Assembly (NCBI GenBank): GCA_029465975.1
Contig: CM055730.1
Span: 13,292,767 to 13,356,766, forward strand
From: Dallia pectoralis
Taxonomy: Eukaryota; Chordata; Actinopteri; Esociformes; Umbridae
Reading direction: 5' to 3'
DNA: 64,000 nucleotides
A program made the translations under genes and the position numbers. Under the pieces are notes generated by a model that was not told where the DNA came from, made no database searches, and saw only the letters and a list, made by a program, of their open reading frames with translations. Each line of letters starts with the position of its first letter. Within the stretch, counting starts at the first letter, position 1. Of the stretch, positions 1 through 11,600 are shown piece after piece.

Positions 1-270
1 ACCCATATGCAGACCCATATGCAGACCCATATGCAGACCTATCTGTAGACCCATATGCAGACCCATATGCAGACCCATATGCAGACCCATATGTAGACCC
101 ATATACAGACCCTTAAGCAGACCCATATGCAGACCCATATGCAGACCTATATGTAGACCCATATGCAGACCTATATACAGATTAATATGTAGATCCATAT
201 GTAGACCCATATGCAGACCCACATGCAGACCCATATACAGACCCATGTGTAGACCCATATGCAGACCCAT
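1..270. repeat. 12-bp minisatellite, cut by window edge
   Basis: About 22 tandem copies of a 12-bp unit (consensus acccatatgcag) run from the first base to about 270. Variants swap single bases (cctatctgtag, ccttaagcag, ccacatgcag). Each intact unit contains CATATG. The left end lies outside the window, so the full length is unknown. No gene is associated with it. Confidence 0.95.
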
Positions 271-486
271 TCGCCCAGGTCTTTACTTCTGCCTATTTCT
301 CCTGCATCCAACACATACAAGAACTGATCGTTGGCTTTCCCCGTAACCTACCCTGGCCTTAACATGTGCCCTTGTCAGGAGATGATCAGCGTCTGTCGTT
401 TCACCTGTGTGGTCACAATGTTTTGGCTCATCGATGCACACCGTAGAGTATAACTTCAGAGATCTGTGTCCTCCAATTAGTATAGA

Positions 487-577
487 AACACACACACACA
501 CACGCAGACCACCCATGGCTACCTCAAGCAATCTCTTTAAAGCCCACTCCTGTGTGTGTGTGTGTGTGTGTGTGTGT
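487..577. repeat. Paired CA and TG microsatellites
   Basis: A short CA run (about 487-503) and a TG run (about 551-577) lie about 50 bp apart and in opposite orientation, so the transcribed strand could fold back. ORFs across them are repeat artefacts. Confidence 0.85.
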
Positions 578-600
578 CTGCACCCAGATGTAATGGTAGT

Positions 601-1739
601 TTGAACTCTCCCTGACAGACGATTAATCTGGCCGCGCTTTTATTGCATTAAAGTGAGGCAGCATGAACCAGAACGGAGAGAGAGGTGAGCGAGAGAGGTG
701 CCCTCCAACTGCCCAGCCTATCCCCCCTGTGTCGTCCATTAGCTTAAGATAACTTTGGCTAATTAAGTAACTCCGACCTGTGAGCCACTCATTTAATCAA
801 ACAGGATCTCTCTGTTCAAACTTCCTTCCTCTCTCCTTTCATATTGATGGTGTTCCACTTGGGTGGCTGCTGGCATGGTCCTACCAATATAATGACCATG
901 GGATGGGATAAAGGGAACCCAATGGGGAACCGGGCTCTCCATGCGTTCTGGCCCTGCATTGTTCTAAACACATCTTTTTGGCAGCTCACCTTACATTCTT
1001 TTGGACCGCAGCCAGCTTTCTTCTGAATTATTCATTTAAGGTAATGACACTTTTGGTTTGAGTCAAATTTGACTCTTCTTTGTTCAATTAAAAATATGTT
1101 AAATATGTCGTATATAATATATATAACTTCTACTCCATCTACCGTCATATGGGATCGATAATATCATTTCAGAGGGTGATTACTGTAGTAAATTGCTACA
1201 TACTTACTACAATCGTTGTAGTAATGCTATAACCTCCATCTTATACACTGTAGCCTAAACCCAAACCTGCTCACTTCCTTTAGAGAGGTTTTTGGAAAGT
1301 ATCACTCTTGTCAGTGTCGTTTTTAATCCAGCCTTTGGGGTATGTGGGATTGTAAGAACTGGAACGGTCCTAGCTCTTACAAATGTTCAGATCGTGAATT
1401 ACCTACCCTTTAAGGTGCTTACGGTAGCTTTAAAACCAATCAGAAGTAGGCATTTTAATATGTTTTATTTCAACATATGGTAACTCACTTCGCTAAATGG
1501 CATTGAAAAAGAAACAACCTTTATCATCACATCAGATTATACTGTTAATCGCGTACATCAAAACAGTTGGACATTGTTAGACAATTGTTTGAGCTCTGCA
1601 TGTCCAGCCTTACTTACAGATCAACTGTTTACAATTGTACTGTTTACAATTTTACAATGGGTGACAGAATAATTTTCAAGCAGTTTGAAATCAGTCATTC
1701 CACTGTTCAATAAATAATCTATATAGTGAGAAAAAATAT
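601..1739. other. Gene-free stretch, nothing recognised
   Basis: This is ordinary AT-rich intergenic sequence. Both strands have only short ORFs with no family resemblance, and I see no tandem structure or transposon motif. Confidence 0.6.
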
Positions 1740-2130
1740 CCGCCCACCCAATTACACCTAAAGAGCTGGCGGACAAATGCCCAATGAAGTTCAGGAAAAC
1801 ATCAAGGGATCCAGAGACATCTCATGACACAATCAGTAGCAAGGGTCATAGGTCAACTTTTAGAAAGATAATGCGAAAATGTGGTCAACGTGGGAGGTCA
1901 GACAGGAAGAAGCTTCTGCTTTCCAAATAATTATAATAGAGCACAACTGAAGTTTGCCAGACAACACCTGGGAGAAGAACAAGAACTCAAGAATTCTACA
2001 ACGATGTGCTGTGAAGAGACAAGTCAAAGGGGGAGTTATTTAAAGACGAGGCCAGATGTCTGTTTTGGTGAAAACAAAACACTGCCTTTGAACAGAAGAA
2101 CCCCGAACCAACCTTAAAGCAGTGGGCATT
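1740..2130 (+). mobile_element. Decayed Tc1/mariner transposase fragment
   Basis: Translated pieces resemble the N-terminal and central part of fish Tc1-like transposases. A segment around 1945-1975 reads AQLKFARQHLGEEQ, like the conserved residues before the catalytic core. At 2085-2120 a segment resembles the usual stretch before the glycine-rich KHGGG region. Stops and frameshifts are frequent, so it cannot code. No terminal inverted repeats were found. Confidence 0.6.
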
Positions 2131-2176
2131 ATGAGTTAGAGTAATGCCGTTTTCTAGGAAAGGATCTCGATTTGCA

Positions 2177-2326
2177 CACTGGGCAGAGAAGATGTTACCA
2201 CACAACAGGATAAAGGCATACTGGGCAGAGAAGATGTTACCACACAACAGGATAAAGGCACACTGGGCAGAGAAGATGTTACCACACAACAGGATAAAGG
2301 CATGCTGGGCAGAGAAGATGTTGTTG
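2177..2326. repeat. 42-bp tandem repeat, about 3.6 copies
   Basis: Near-identical copies of a 42-bp unit (beginning ctgggcagagaagatgtt) start at about 2177, 2219, 2261 and 2303. The unit length is a multiple of three, which keeps several frames open and explains the repetitive ORFs. The array lies directly downstream of the decayed Tc1 copy and may have arisen from its tail. Confidence 0.9.
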
Positions 2327-3290
2327 GAAGTAAAAAATATGGATATAGTCCTAATCTGTGAAACTGTTCTAAAACACACTTTGCAGAAACAGGCAGGGAA
2401 TTGAATGAATCTTTATTAGACATTGTGGATTTATTTCTTAAATATGCTTTGGGATGATCTTGATTAGACATTTTAAACAACTTATTACAGTGGATCAGCC
2501 AATAAGGTTGGAATTCTCACCTAGTTGACTACCATGAGGTGCATGGCAAGACCCTAGTTGACTACCATAAAATTGGTGGTTTCATGTCAAATCTGGTCGT
2601 TCACAGATAACATTAATATCAATACACTAACGTTTGATAATGTGGCACCGTTGATAGGTGTTTATTCCATAAACATCACTCAAGGTAGGACCAGACATTG
2701 TACAGAAATGGAGGGTCGCTAGAACCTCGTTAAACCTAATAGCATTCAGGAATAAAGATAAACATCCCTCGTTTGTTAATTAGAGAATGAACAGGGTTCA
2801 TGGGGAGGGCCTCCAAATGATTGACAGGGCGACTGGGCGTTGTGTGAAAACATCCCTGGCAATGAAGTGAAGATCCCAGGCTGTGTTCTTTAGCAGGTGC
2901 GTCTATAGAGTCCAATGTTGCCTGCTGTGGTTAGAGTCCAACAGTGCATTATAATGAGGTAGAATCACCACCGAAATATCTGCCCCCCTACAATCATGAC
3001 CGAAAGTAAACTGCTGTTTTCTTAATCTACGATCTAAAGGTTTTCAATTAAATGGACATATTGCTGGACACTTCAGAACAGTCGAGAATTTTTATCTTGT
3101 ACCATTCCTAGGTACTTTTTCAGTGTTTGGGTCATTGTCCTGTAAGACCCATGAACTCCCTCGACCTAGGTTTCTGACACTTGTTTTGACATTGTGCTCC
3201 AAAGTTCTTTGGTATTTTTCGGATCATGGCAGCCATGATTGACTCTAGGGAATGTGTTCTTAGCTTTATAGACTACTTCTGTGTTCTGTG
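2327..3290. other. Gene-free stretch with repeat-like segments
   Basis: No gene was recognised. A short direct duplication (cctagttgactaccat) sits near 2520 and 2553. The part from about 2990 to 3260 resembles interspersed fish repeat sequence from memory (a 'gggtcattgtcctg' segment near 3130), but I cannot name the family. Confidence 0.4.
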
Positions 3291-3671
3291 TACAAAATGT
3301 TCAAAAGTATGGGGTCAAAATAATACAAGTCCTTGTTTTCAATGCAAACCTACATTAAATGAGTTTGAATAGAAACTATTCAAACAAAAATAATACCTGT
3401 TTCCACGCCTTATTAGTTAGCCTTTACAATGATAAATTAGCAGACACAACGTGGCATTGGGACACAGGATGGTTGCTGATAATCGGGCCTTAAATCGATA
3501 TGCCATTAAAAGTCAGCCATTTCCCGCTACACAAGTAATTCACACTGTTAATTTATTAACATCATTTACATAAACAATGTCTACACTGTATTTCGATTTC
3601 TCAATTTGATGTTATTTTAATAGACAAAAAAACTTGTTTTGCTTAAAAACCCCAAACTTTTGAACGATAGT
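3291..3671. mobile_element. MITE-like element with terminal inverted repeats
   Basis: The ends are inverted relatives: gttcaaaagtatggggtc near 3300 and ccccaaacttttgaac near 3650. Both outer boundaries touch TA dinucleotides, as expected for Tc1/mariner-type insertion. It is about 380 bp and has no coding capacity. Internal sequence (caacgtggcattgggacac, caatgtctacactgtattt) recurs in a second diverged copy near 29.05-29.2 kb. Confidence 0.65.
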
Positions 3672-3707
3672 GTATCTATATATCTATATATATATATATA
3701 TATATAC
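3672..3707. repeat. TA/TCTA microsatellite at MITE end
   Basis: An alternating TA run interrupted by TC starts immediately at the terminal TA of the preceding element. Confidence 0.9.
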
Positions 3708-4049
3708 TTTTTTTTGGTTATACCATGTGTAATGCATCTCCCTTTCTTTTGTTCCTTGATGACCTCAACTGTAAATGCTATCAGATTGCCTGGGTAAAAG
3801 GCATAATCATTTAGGTACCATTGTGGTTTATCACCCCGTAGCATGTTCAAAAGAAGGTGGAGCCCTCTAATTCATCCCACACAGTGTACAATTTCAAATA
3901 GCGGTGTTTCCACCAGACAATGTAATTACACCTTTCAGCAGCACAGAGTGATTTGATGCACGTCTGAGGCAGGTGATACAGTAGGCCATAAGGTCCACGG
4001 GGAGAGTCTAAAGTAGCACTCTTTTGTCAAATCTTTTGGGTGTCACACA

Positions 4050-5039
4050 TGGGCCTGTTGTTGGTGGTGGTGGTGGTGGAGGTGGTGGTGGTGCTGTTGA
4101 GGGTGGTGGAGGTGGTGGTGGTGGTGGTGGGGGTGGTGGTGGGGGTGGGGGTGGTGGGGGTGGTGCTGGTGGAGGTGCTGGTGCTGGTGGTGATCCTGGT
4201 GGGGGTGGTGGTGGGGGTGGAGGTGGTGGTGGTGGTGGTGCTGGTGGAGGTGGTGGTACTGGTGGTGGTGGTGGTGGTGGTGCTGGTGGAGGTGGTGGTA
4301 CTGGTGGTGGTGGTACTGGTGGTGGTGGTGGAGGTGGTGGTACTGGTGGTGGTGGTGGTGCTGGTGGTGGTACTGGTGGTGGTGGTGGTGGTGCTGGTGG
4401 AGGTGGTGGTACTGGTGGTGGTGGTGCTGGTGGAGGTGGAGGTGGTGGTGCTGGTGGAGGTGGTGGAGGTGGTGGTACTGGTGGTGGTGGTGGTGGTGCT
4501 GGTGGTACTGGTGGTGGTGGTGGTGGTGGTGGTGGTACTGGTGGTGGTGGTGTTGGTGGTGCTGGTGGTGGTGGTGGTGGTACTGGTGGTGGTGGTGCTG
4601 GTGGTGGTGGTGGTGTTGGGGTGGTGATCCTGGTGGGGGTGGTGGTGGGGGTGGTGGTGCTGGTGGAGGTGGAGGTGGTGGTGCTGGTGATCCTGGTGGG
4701 GGTAATGGTGGGGGTGGTGGTGCTGGTGGTGGTGGAGGTGGTGGTGGTGTTGGGGTGGTGGTGGGGGTGAAGGTGGTGGTGGTGCTGGTGGAGGTGGTGG
4801 TACTGGTGGAGGTGGTGGTGCTGGTGTTGGGGTGGTGGTGGGGGTGAAGGTGGTGGTGTTGGGGTGGTGGTGCTGGTGGAGGTGGTGGTACTGGTGGTGG
4901 TGGTACTGGTGGTGGTGCTGGTGGAGGTGGTGGTGGTGTTGGGGTGGTGGGGGTGGAGGTACTGGTGGTGGTGCTGGTGGAGGTGGTGGTGGTGTTGGGG
5001 TGGTGGTGGAGGTGGTGGTACTGGTGGTGGTGGTACTGG

Positions 5040-5070
<31 letters not shown>

Positions 5071-5105
5071 GGTGGTGGTGGTGGTGGTGGTGGTGGTGGT
5101 GGTGG
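4050..5105. repeat. GGT-based minisatellite, about 1.06 kb
   Basis: More than a kilobase built from GGT triplets with interspersed GCT, ACT, GGA, GGG, GTT and rare GAT triplets, almost entirely lacking C-rich sequence on the + strand. Triplet phase is mostly kept, so the + strand reads as Gly-rich or Val-rich and the - strand as Pro-rich. This produces ORFs of up to 367 codons that are not genes. Longer motifs such as GGTGGTGCTGGTGGAGGT recur. The strand asymmetry and closely spaced G runs (GGGGGTGGTGGTGGGGG) predict non-B structures. Confidence 0.95.
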
Positions 5106-6890
5106 GGTCACAATAACTCTGTGTCAGACTTGCATTCCAGACAGCAGGTATTTCTTTCAGTTTGGGTCACTGAGGGACATTTTGAGATGTGATTGATTCC
5201 ACCAGCCCACTGGTACTCCTCCACGCCACCTCAGGATTGATGCTCTCAGCTGGGACATTTCCATTAGTATGGGTTTTGGAGGTTGGGGGCTGGAGTGTAG
5301 ATAACTCAGGAGTGGCAGGCTGCTTCCTACTGTAAATGATAAATGGATATGGGATGGACATATAGCAAGGGAAGGGCTCTGTCTGCAGGCAAAGAGAGGT
5401 GTGAGGTTTCTCACTGTCAGCACACAGCCAGGAAGAAAGTTTGAAGAGGCACTCTAGTGTTTAAAACAGCACTCTGTAGTGTTATACTTTGGCTTTGTAT
5501 CAGATTTTCTTTTCTAATTCATCTGCCTCATACTGGACAGATTTATTAACATTGACACTCTTTTTTGGCCTTAATGTTGGCAGACACTCTCAACATACTC
5601 CAAATCAAAAATTATAAACTTGAATCAACACTAGACATTGACAGCCTCCGTTATGCACACAGATGCAAATGAACATATCTGCCTAATGATGCCTAATATA
5701 ACCAGCATTAAAACCAGTTGTTTCAATACTTTTGACACACTAAACTAAAAACTAAAAATGTGCTATCATTTCTATTGAATTTATTGTAACTTTCACCTTT
5801 GTGTTTGTCGCCAATTTGGTAGCATCTACGTTCTAAAAAAAAATCCTGTCTTCCAAACGCTCATCCAATGCTGTCAACTTCCTATGACTTTGCTTACTTG
5901 TAGAATATGAGCATTAATTAATATCTATTCACAGTGTATTAATGAAATGAACGATGCCTAGATCCTGTTTACATCTACTATGCATTTTAACTCTGTGGTA
6001 TCCTCCTTGGATGACGAAACTGGCTGTAACACTTAAGCATATTTGTGTTTCCAATCAACTGCGTGGCCATCTCCCCGATTATACGTTTCCTACTTATTTA
6101 TCCGTTATATGAAACGCTTATAATCATACACATGGAATATATTGATCAGACTGGAATCCTAGGAACGCAATCTGTGGTCTTCTACCATTTTTCAATAGAC
6201 ATCACAAAGACATCACAAAGGAGTAGCTCAATGAAGCAACGCTGACACGTTCAAGTGCTGAGCCCCGAGTGCCAACCAATTCAACTGCCCTCTGTGGGGA
6301 CGCTTGACTAGTCAGCGAACACGATTTTTGATCCCAGGTCTGCCAATGAAGCAAGATGCACAACATTGCGAATATTCAAACAATTAAGTGTGATTTACAT
6401 TTGGGGCAAATAGCAAGGTTCCCCGACTGATTGCTAATATTTCCATACGTACTCAGAGCATTTCGGATGTTGGCTTTGTCCTTTTTTAACAGCACGTGGA
6501 CTGCTCCTCATAGCCCCGGCTTAAAAAATGCTCCTCCCATTAATTTTCCCCCTCACCTGGGCAGTCACTTTTGTTATTGTCAGTTTTTTTCAAGGAGCTA
6601 CTCTCAGTAAAAGAGACACATTCCAGCCCAGCCATAACGGGGCTACTCCGAGCATTCCGCTCCCTGTGACTCTTGGGTTTCCAGCGTCCCCGGCCCCCAC
6701 CCACCCATCTCACCTCCGCCCTGCGGTCTGTAATTGCTGTTTAGCTAAAGGTAACGTTAAAGGGGTTTTATTGAGCAGATGCTGGGAGAAAAGCAGATGT
6801 TTGGAGCATGTCGACAGAGATGGAACCCGTGTCCTCCGCTCTGAATACTTCTGAGTAAAACTTCTCATCCCAAGGCTGGTGACATACGCA
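5106..6890. other. Gene-free stretch, nothing recognised
   Basis: Unique-looking sequence with no gene-like ORF, no tandem array and no transposase motif. A GC-richer patch near 6640-6730 has no support as an exon. Confidence 0.55.
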
Positions 6891-6898
6891 AATACTGT

Positions 6899-7010
6899 AA
6901 ACACACACACTCTCTCTTTTTCTATGAAACACTCTCTTTCTCTCAAACACACACATGCATGCACGCATAAAAACACACACATATGTATATATATATATAT
7001 ATATACACAC
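6899..7010. repeat. Compound CA/TA microsatellite cluster
   Basis: Short CA and CT runs are followed at 6971-7010 by a CA-TA-CA block, the TA core flanked by CA on both sides. ORFs here are artefacts. Confidence 0.85.
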
Positions 7011-7510
7011 AAAAACTCGCTTTTTTACTCATGTCTTGCAGTCTGTGAACTCGATACAGGTAAAATCCTCCAGGCTATCGAGGGTTGGTAAATTATTCAA
7101 CACTGTGGCTGCATCGTTCTGGGGTTGAAGACTACCAACCAATTATTCAACAATATGTACAGCTGGCCAGTGCAACTTTCATGAAACATTTACAGTGTTC
7201 TTACACCACAACTACCGTGCCATTTTGCGGGATCGTTTATCTACAGTAATTGGTACCATTTGTTTAGTTCAGCTGATTGTCTCGGAAGGTGAAATGTATT
7301 CGCAAGCGTAAAAACAACCCTTTCATTTTTCTACAACCCCGTACTTTATTTTTAGATTATAGGATGTCTTCTGTCATTTTTATGATTTATGACCCTGGTT
7401 GGCAAGCTCTGCCATATTTTTTGAAAGACGGGCGGGCTTTCCGGTGTCAGGAATTTTGCCAACTTGTTTTTGAGAAAGCATGTGCATTGAGAATTGTTTC
7501 ATCTCACTGT

Positions 7511-7717
7511 GGACCTGTTGGGCACCTGAGGTATAACTGCCAATCACAATGGACCTGTTGGGCACCTGTGGTATAACTGCCAATCACAATGGACCTGTTG
7601 GGCACCTGTGGTATAACTGCCAATCACAATGGACCTGTTGGGCACCTGTGGTATAACTGCCAATCACAATGGACCTGTTGGGCACCTGTGGTATAACTGC
7701 CAATCACAATGGACCTG
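7511..7717. repeat. 40-bp minisatellite, about 5.2 copies
   Basis: Copies starting ggacctgttgggcacctg begin at 7511, 7551, 7591, 7631 and 7671, with a partial unit at 7711. Copies are nearly identical (one a/t difference in the first), suggesting recent expansion or homogenisation. Confidence 0.95.
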
Positions 7718-8670
7718 CCAAAATGTGTTTCTGGTAGAAGTTCGGAGTAGCTTGAAAATGACATGGTGCGTTTGGTGTGTATGAAGTACCACCACAAAGT
7801 GCACGAGCAATGTGATTTGTAGGTTCCATTGCAATTAGCCATCAACTGGCTTTCTTGCTAGCTAGCAATCTGCAAATTGAGCTGATGTCTTCAAGGGAAT
7901 TTTTCTTTTATGATCAACTAACCCTCTCAGGAATTGCGTTCATATGGAACTATTTTGTATACCATGATTATGTACGTTATAAACTTAAATCGATGCACTT
8001 GTGCACGTGTGCTATAAACAAATGCCCCTGGCGATTGCTCCTCAATGACTTGCGATAATGTTGCTCATTATAGTTTCACTACCATATTGGTCCTGACATA
8101 ATCAATAAATAATGAAAAACGTCTCGTTAAGAATAATATTTACAGCTTACAGATACGTTAGTTAGGTTAGGGTTATGCATCTGTGTACTGGTGTTAGGGT
8201 TAATATTATAGTTAAGTTAGGGTGAAGATTAAAGAAAACATTACAGAGATAGAAAAACACTTACAGTCGCCATACCTCGTTGAAAAATCAATATACCAAA
8301 TCAAAGATCTGCTAAGAGGAAATGCATTTTAATCTTTTTGTTCACACTGCAGGTGTTTTTGCAAAGCCGTGTCACTGTCAAATGTTCTAGTAAAATAAGC
8401 AAGCAGTTGTTTTTCTGTAAATATACCATATTATGACAATATATAAATACCTAACAGATGGTAACCAAAAAAACTTTCTTAGACTCTCCGAAAAGCCCTG
8501 CAGATGAGTGTACGTGCCGTTTACCATGCCAACACAATATAATTCCTTTATATCTCTCTTTCTTTGTAGAAGTGATTTAACTGATCCGCTAAAGTACGAC
8601 CTGTGGCAAGGATCAATTCCCCGCAACAATGACACCGCAACTTGACATACGGCAGGCCACTCTCCAACTC
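7718..8670. other. Gene-free stretch with telomere-like patch
   Basis: No gene was recognised. From about 8158 to 8224 there are several TTAGGG or TTAGG words (ttaggttagggtt, gttagggttaat, ttagggtg) among unrelated bases, which is too degenerate to call an interstitial telomere. Confidence 0.45.
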
Positions 8671-8760
8671 CTGTCTGTGTCTGTGTCTGTGTCTGTGTCT
8701 GTGTCTGTGTCTGTGTCTGTGTCTGTGTCTGTGTGTTTGCGTGTGCGTGTGCGTGTGCGT

Positions 8761-8828
<68 letters not shown>

Positions 8829-8843
8829 GCGTGTGTGTGTGTG

Positions 8844-8912
<69 letters not shown>
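8671..8912. repeat. Three-zone compound microsatellite
   Basis: A block of hexamer CTGTGT (about 8671-8731) changes to hexamer GTGTGC (about 8738-8773) and then to pure or near-pure GT (about 8774-8912) with a few GC interruptions. All long ORFs here are repeat artefacts. Confidence 0.95.
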
Positions 8913-8914
<2 letters not shown>

Positions 8915-10735
8915 GTGACACAGAGCGAGCGAGAGAGCAGGGCTGTAGGGGACTTAATGGATTATGGCGTTTTAGGAAGACATCCCCTTTGAAGGAGACT
9001 CCTCAACTGAGAATGCCTTTTCTGCCATTGTCCTTCTCTTTCCTCTCCTATGTGTGTGTCTGTTTTGTGCGGGACCATGACTGACCTCTTAATCGCTGCC
9101 TCAGGTGAGCTTTTCACAGGTAATGGATTTCATAGACGGCAGCTTCTGGGGCCTAATGCCAACTCTTCCTTTTTATAAAGGACTTCCTACTTATTGTTGA
9201 TTTGCTCAAAATGTAAACACTATGCCTCTTCCAATGCTCATTGTCACAGAGGCCGAGACGCGACCGTCCCCCCAAGCGTTTGAACCCTCAGGAAGGATGC
9301 CGCTGGCATCGCACTTAAAACATCAAACCACTCCTGGTTCGAAATCGTTATCAGACACTGTTGTCATCCGAGGCCAAGCAGAAATTCGAACAAAGTACAA
9401 GTCGTTCCACAAAGACTGAATTTCCTCATGTACATATTTTTCAGCATTGTGCAGATCTACGTGCACCAGGATAGAATGTAAACTATTATACACAGTGAAA
9501 ATGTTTACAGATGGATCGTTTGGCTGTCCCCGTGGGGGAATCCTTTAAATAACCCGTTTGTAACCTCTTTGGTCACACGTATATACCTGAAAAAAATACA
9601 TTAAAAAGAACAGGAACAGGCTGGTTGCATATTCTTTAAACTGCCATTTCGAACTTCTGCAAACCTAACCACCTTTAGCTAAAAATCAATGGTGGGAATA
9701 CTTCATTCCCCGGCTGTTACACAGAGCATATATCAGCCTGGAACAAAAACAATTCCACGGTAACCTTTAGGGAATTATTTATCATTAAGTATGTGTGACC
9801 TAAGTGAGTTAAGTATTTCTCAGCTTTGGATTTTAGTCAATCAAACATCTGCAAGGTTTTTCGTCCTAATGAGCAGTATTTCTGACATCTGATCTTGTAA
9901 ACAAACACTTTAATTACCTCGAGTCCAACCGGACCAAGCCACTTTGAGACAGCTTAGATACAATGTTTGCTCACCTGTCTCACATCAATGTTACAACATA
10001 GCGATTGGTGCTTGGTTTTCCCAGGTGATGTTGCGGTAGATAATTGGTCAGCAGACTAAGCCAATTAAACAAAAAGCTGCAAGTGGAATTTTTCTACATT
10101 TAAATATTGTCTTATAAAAGCTACATTTGACTGAACGTTCCAACAGACAAACGTTGGGACTAATTGTTTAGGATAGAAATGACTGAGTTCTTCACATTGT
10201 CAGTGGCATTTTAGAATAGATACTGGTCTTTTCATTCTGTATCTGTTTGTGCTCTCATTTGTACTCCCAAGCACAATGCAATCTGTATCATTTACACACT
10301 TTTGTGCTTTAATGGATGTCCTTTTGAGGTGTTGTCTTGCAACAGCCTCAGTGTCAGCACACTCAAGGAAACCTGTGACACTATGTATTTCATTAAAGTA
10401 CAGCTTGTATCTAATTAAAGCTTAACTCCAATTACAATTTCCATTTAAGTGATTCAACCTGTCCCGTGTGGCGGAGAAGGCAAGAAGAACTGGATTTCCA
10501 AAAAACGGACCAAGGACTCTATACAGGCTCTGTTGGAAGAAGTTGGTTAGAATAAAGAAATGTCGCCACGGGTCAGGTTTGTCATTTGTTGATGTCAGTG
10601 TACAGATGCAGTGACTTCTCGTATTGGAGATGCAACTCCAGCCGTTCATTCACTGTCGGCTAGATATGTCATAGTCGTTAACCTGAGAAACGTTGTTTGT
10701 TTTCTGGAGAGGGGAAAAAGCACTAAGAGATACAG
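8913..10735. other. Gene-free stretch, nothing recognised
   Basis: Unique-looking intergenic DNA. No ORF has family resemblance and no tandem array is evident. Confidence 0.55.
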
Positions 10736-10739
10736 TATA

Positions 10740-11590
10740 TACACCATTGTGTGCCTTCTAATGCGTTAGGGTGAGTATACAGAAGAACACCATTACGGCA
10801 GTACTCTAATAGTCCATATTATGGCGAGAACTGGCCAAATAAGCAATGAGTCCATCATTACTTTACCTGACGGTCCGTTAATCAGAAAAATGTCAAGATC
10901 TTCGTGCAGTCCCAAAAAACATCAAGCGCTATCATGAAACTGGCTCTAATGAGGACCTCTACAGGAAAGACAGACCCATCGGCTGCAGAGGATAAGTTCA
11001 CTCGTTTCCTGCCTCAAAAATCAGCAATTAAATTCACCTCAGCCCAAGTAAATGTTTTATGTAAGTTGAAGTAACAGACACATCTCAACATTAACCGTTC
11101 AGAGGGGACTGTTTGAATCAGGGCCTTTATGGTCCAGTTGCTGCAAAAGAAACCACTACTGAAGAAAACCAATAAAAACAAGAGACTTGCTTGGGTCAAG
11201 AAACATAATAAATCCACATGGATATATGAGTCCAAATGTTGGTTCCAACCACCGTGTCTCTGTGAAACCCAGAGTGGGTGAACGGAAGATCACCGCAAGC
11301 ACAGAATTAATTAGAACTCATATCATTCTGCAGAAACACACCATTCGATCTGGTTTCTGCTTGGTAGGCCTATCGTTTGTTTTTCAACAGGACAATGACC
11401 CAAAACACACCTCCAGGCGGTGTAAGGGCTTTTTGAGGAAGATGTTCCCTCAGGTCAGACTAGCAAACCTGTGCTGATTCAAGCTAACGAAGCCCACAGG
11501 ACTGGTCCATGTCTATGAGTAATGCATCCACTTTTGATTTGACCTATATTATGAACAATTCAATTAAAAAAGGAAATCTTTCAGGGGGAA
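10740..11590 (+). mobile_element. Decayed, internally deleted Tc1-like transposon
   Basis: Translated fragments follow the order of a Tc1 transposase: a DNA-binding helix-turn-helix part near 10850-10990, a central piece near 11150-11290 (KKRLAWVK-type followed by SKCWFQPPCL), and the DDE catalytic-domain words FQQDNDPKHTSR near 11385-11420. Compared with full copies remembered from fish, a block between about 11300 and 11320 is missing, and stops and frameshifts are common. It cannot encode an active enzyme. Confidence 0.75.
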
Positions 11591-11600
11591 AAATACTTTA

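Noticed and set aside
1..270. CRISPR-like regular repeats
   Set aside because: Repeats are directly contiguous without unique spacers, and the genome is eukaryotic; this is a minisatellite.
4008..5111. Proline-rich 367-codon ORF (minus) and glycine/valine-rich ORFs (plus)
   Set aside because: They are the translation of the GGT minisatellite; all frames stay open because the unit is a triplet, and there are no flanking exons or domains.
8158..8224. Interstitial telomeric repeat
   Set aside because: Only scattered TTAGGG words with irregular spacing; not a tandem array.
8613..9084. Thr-His, Val-Cys and Ser-Val repeat ORFs
   Set aside because: Products of the TG/CA microsatellite.
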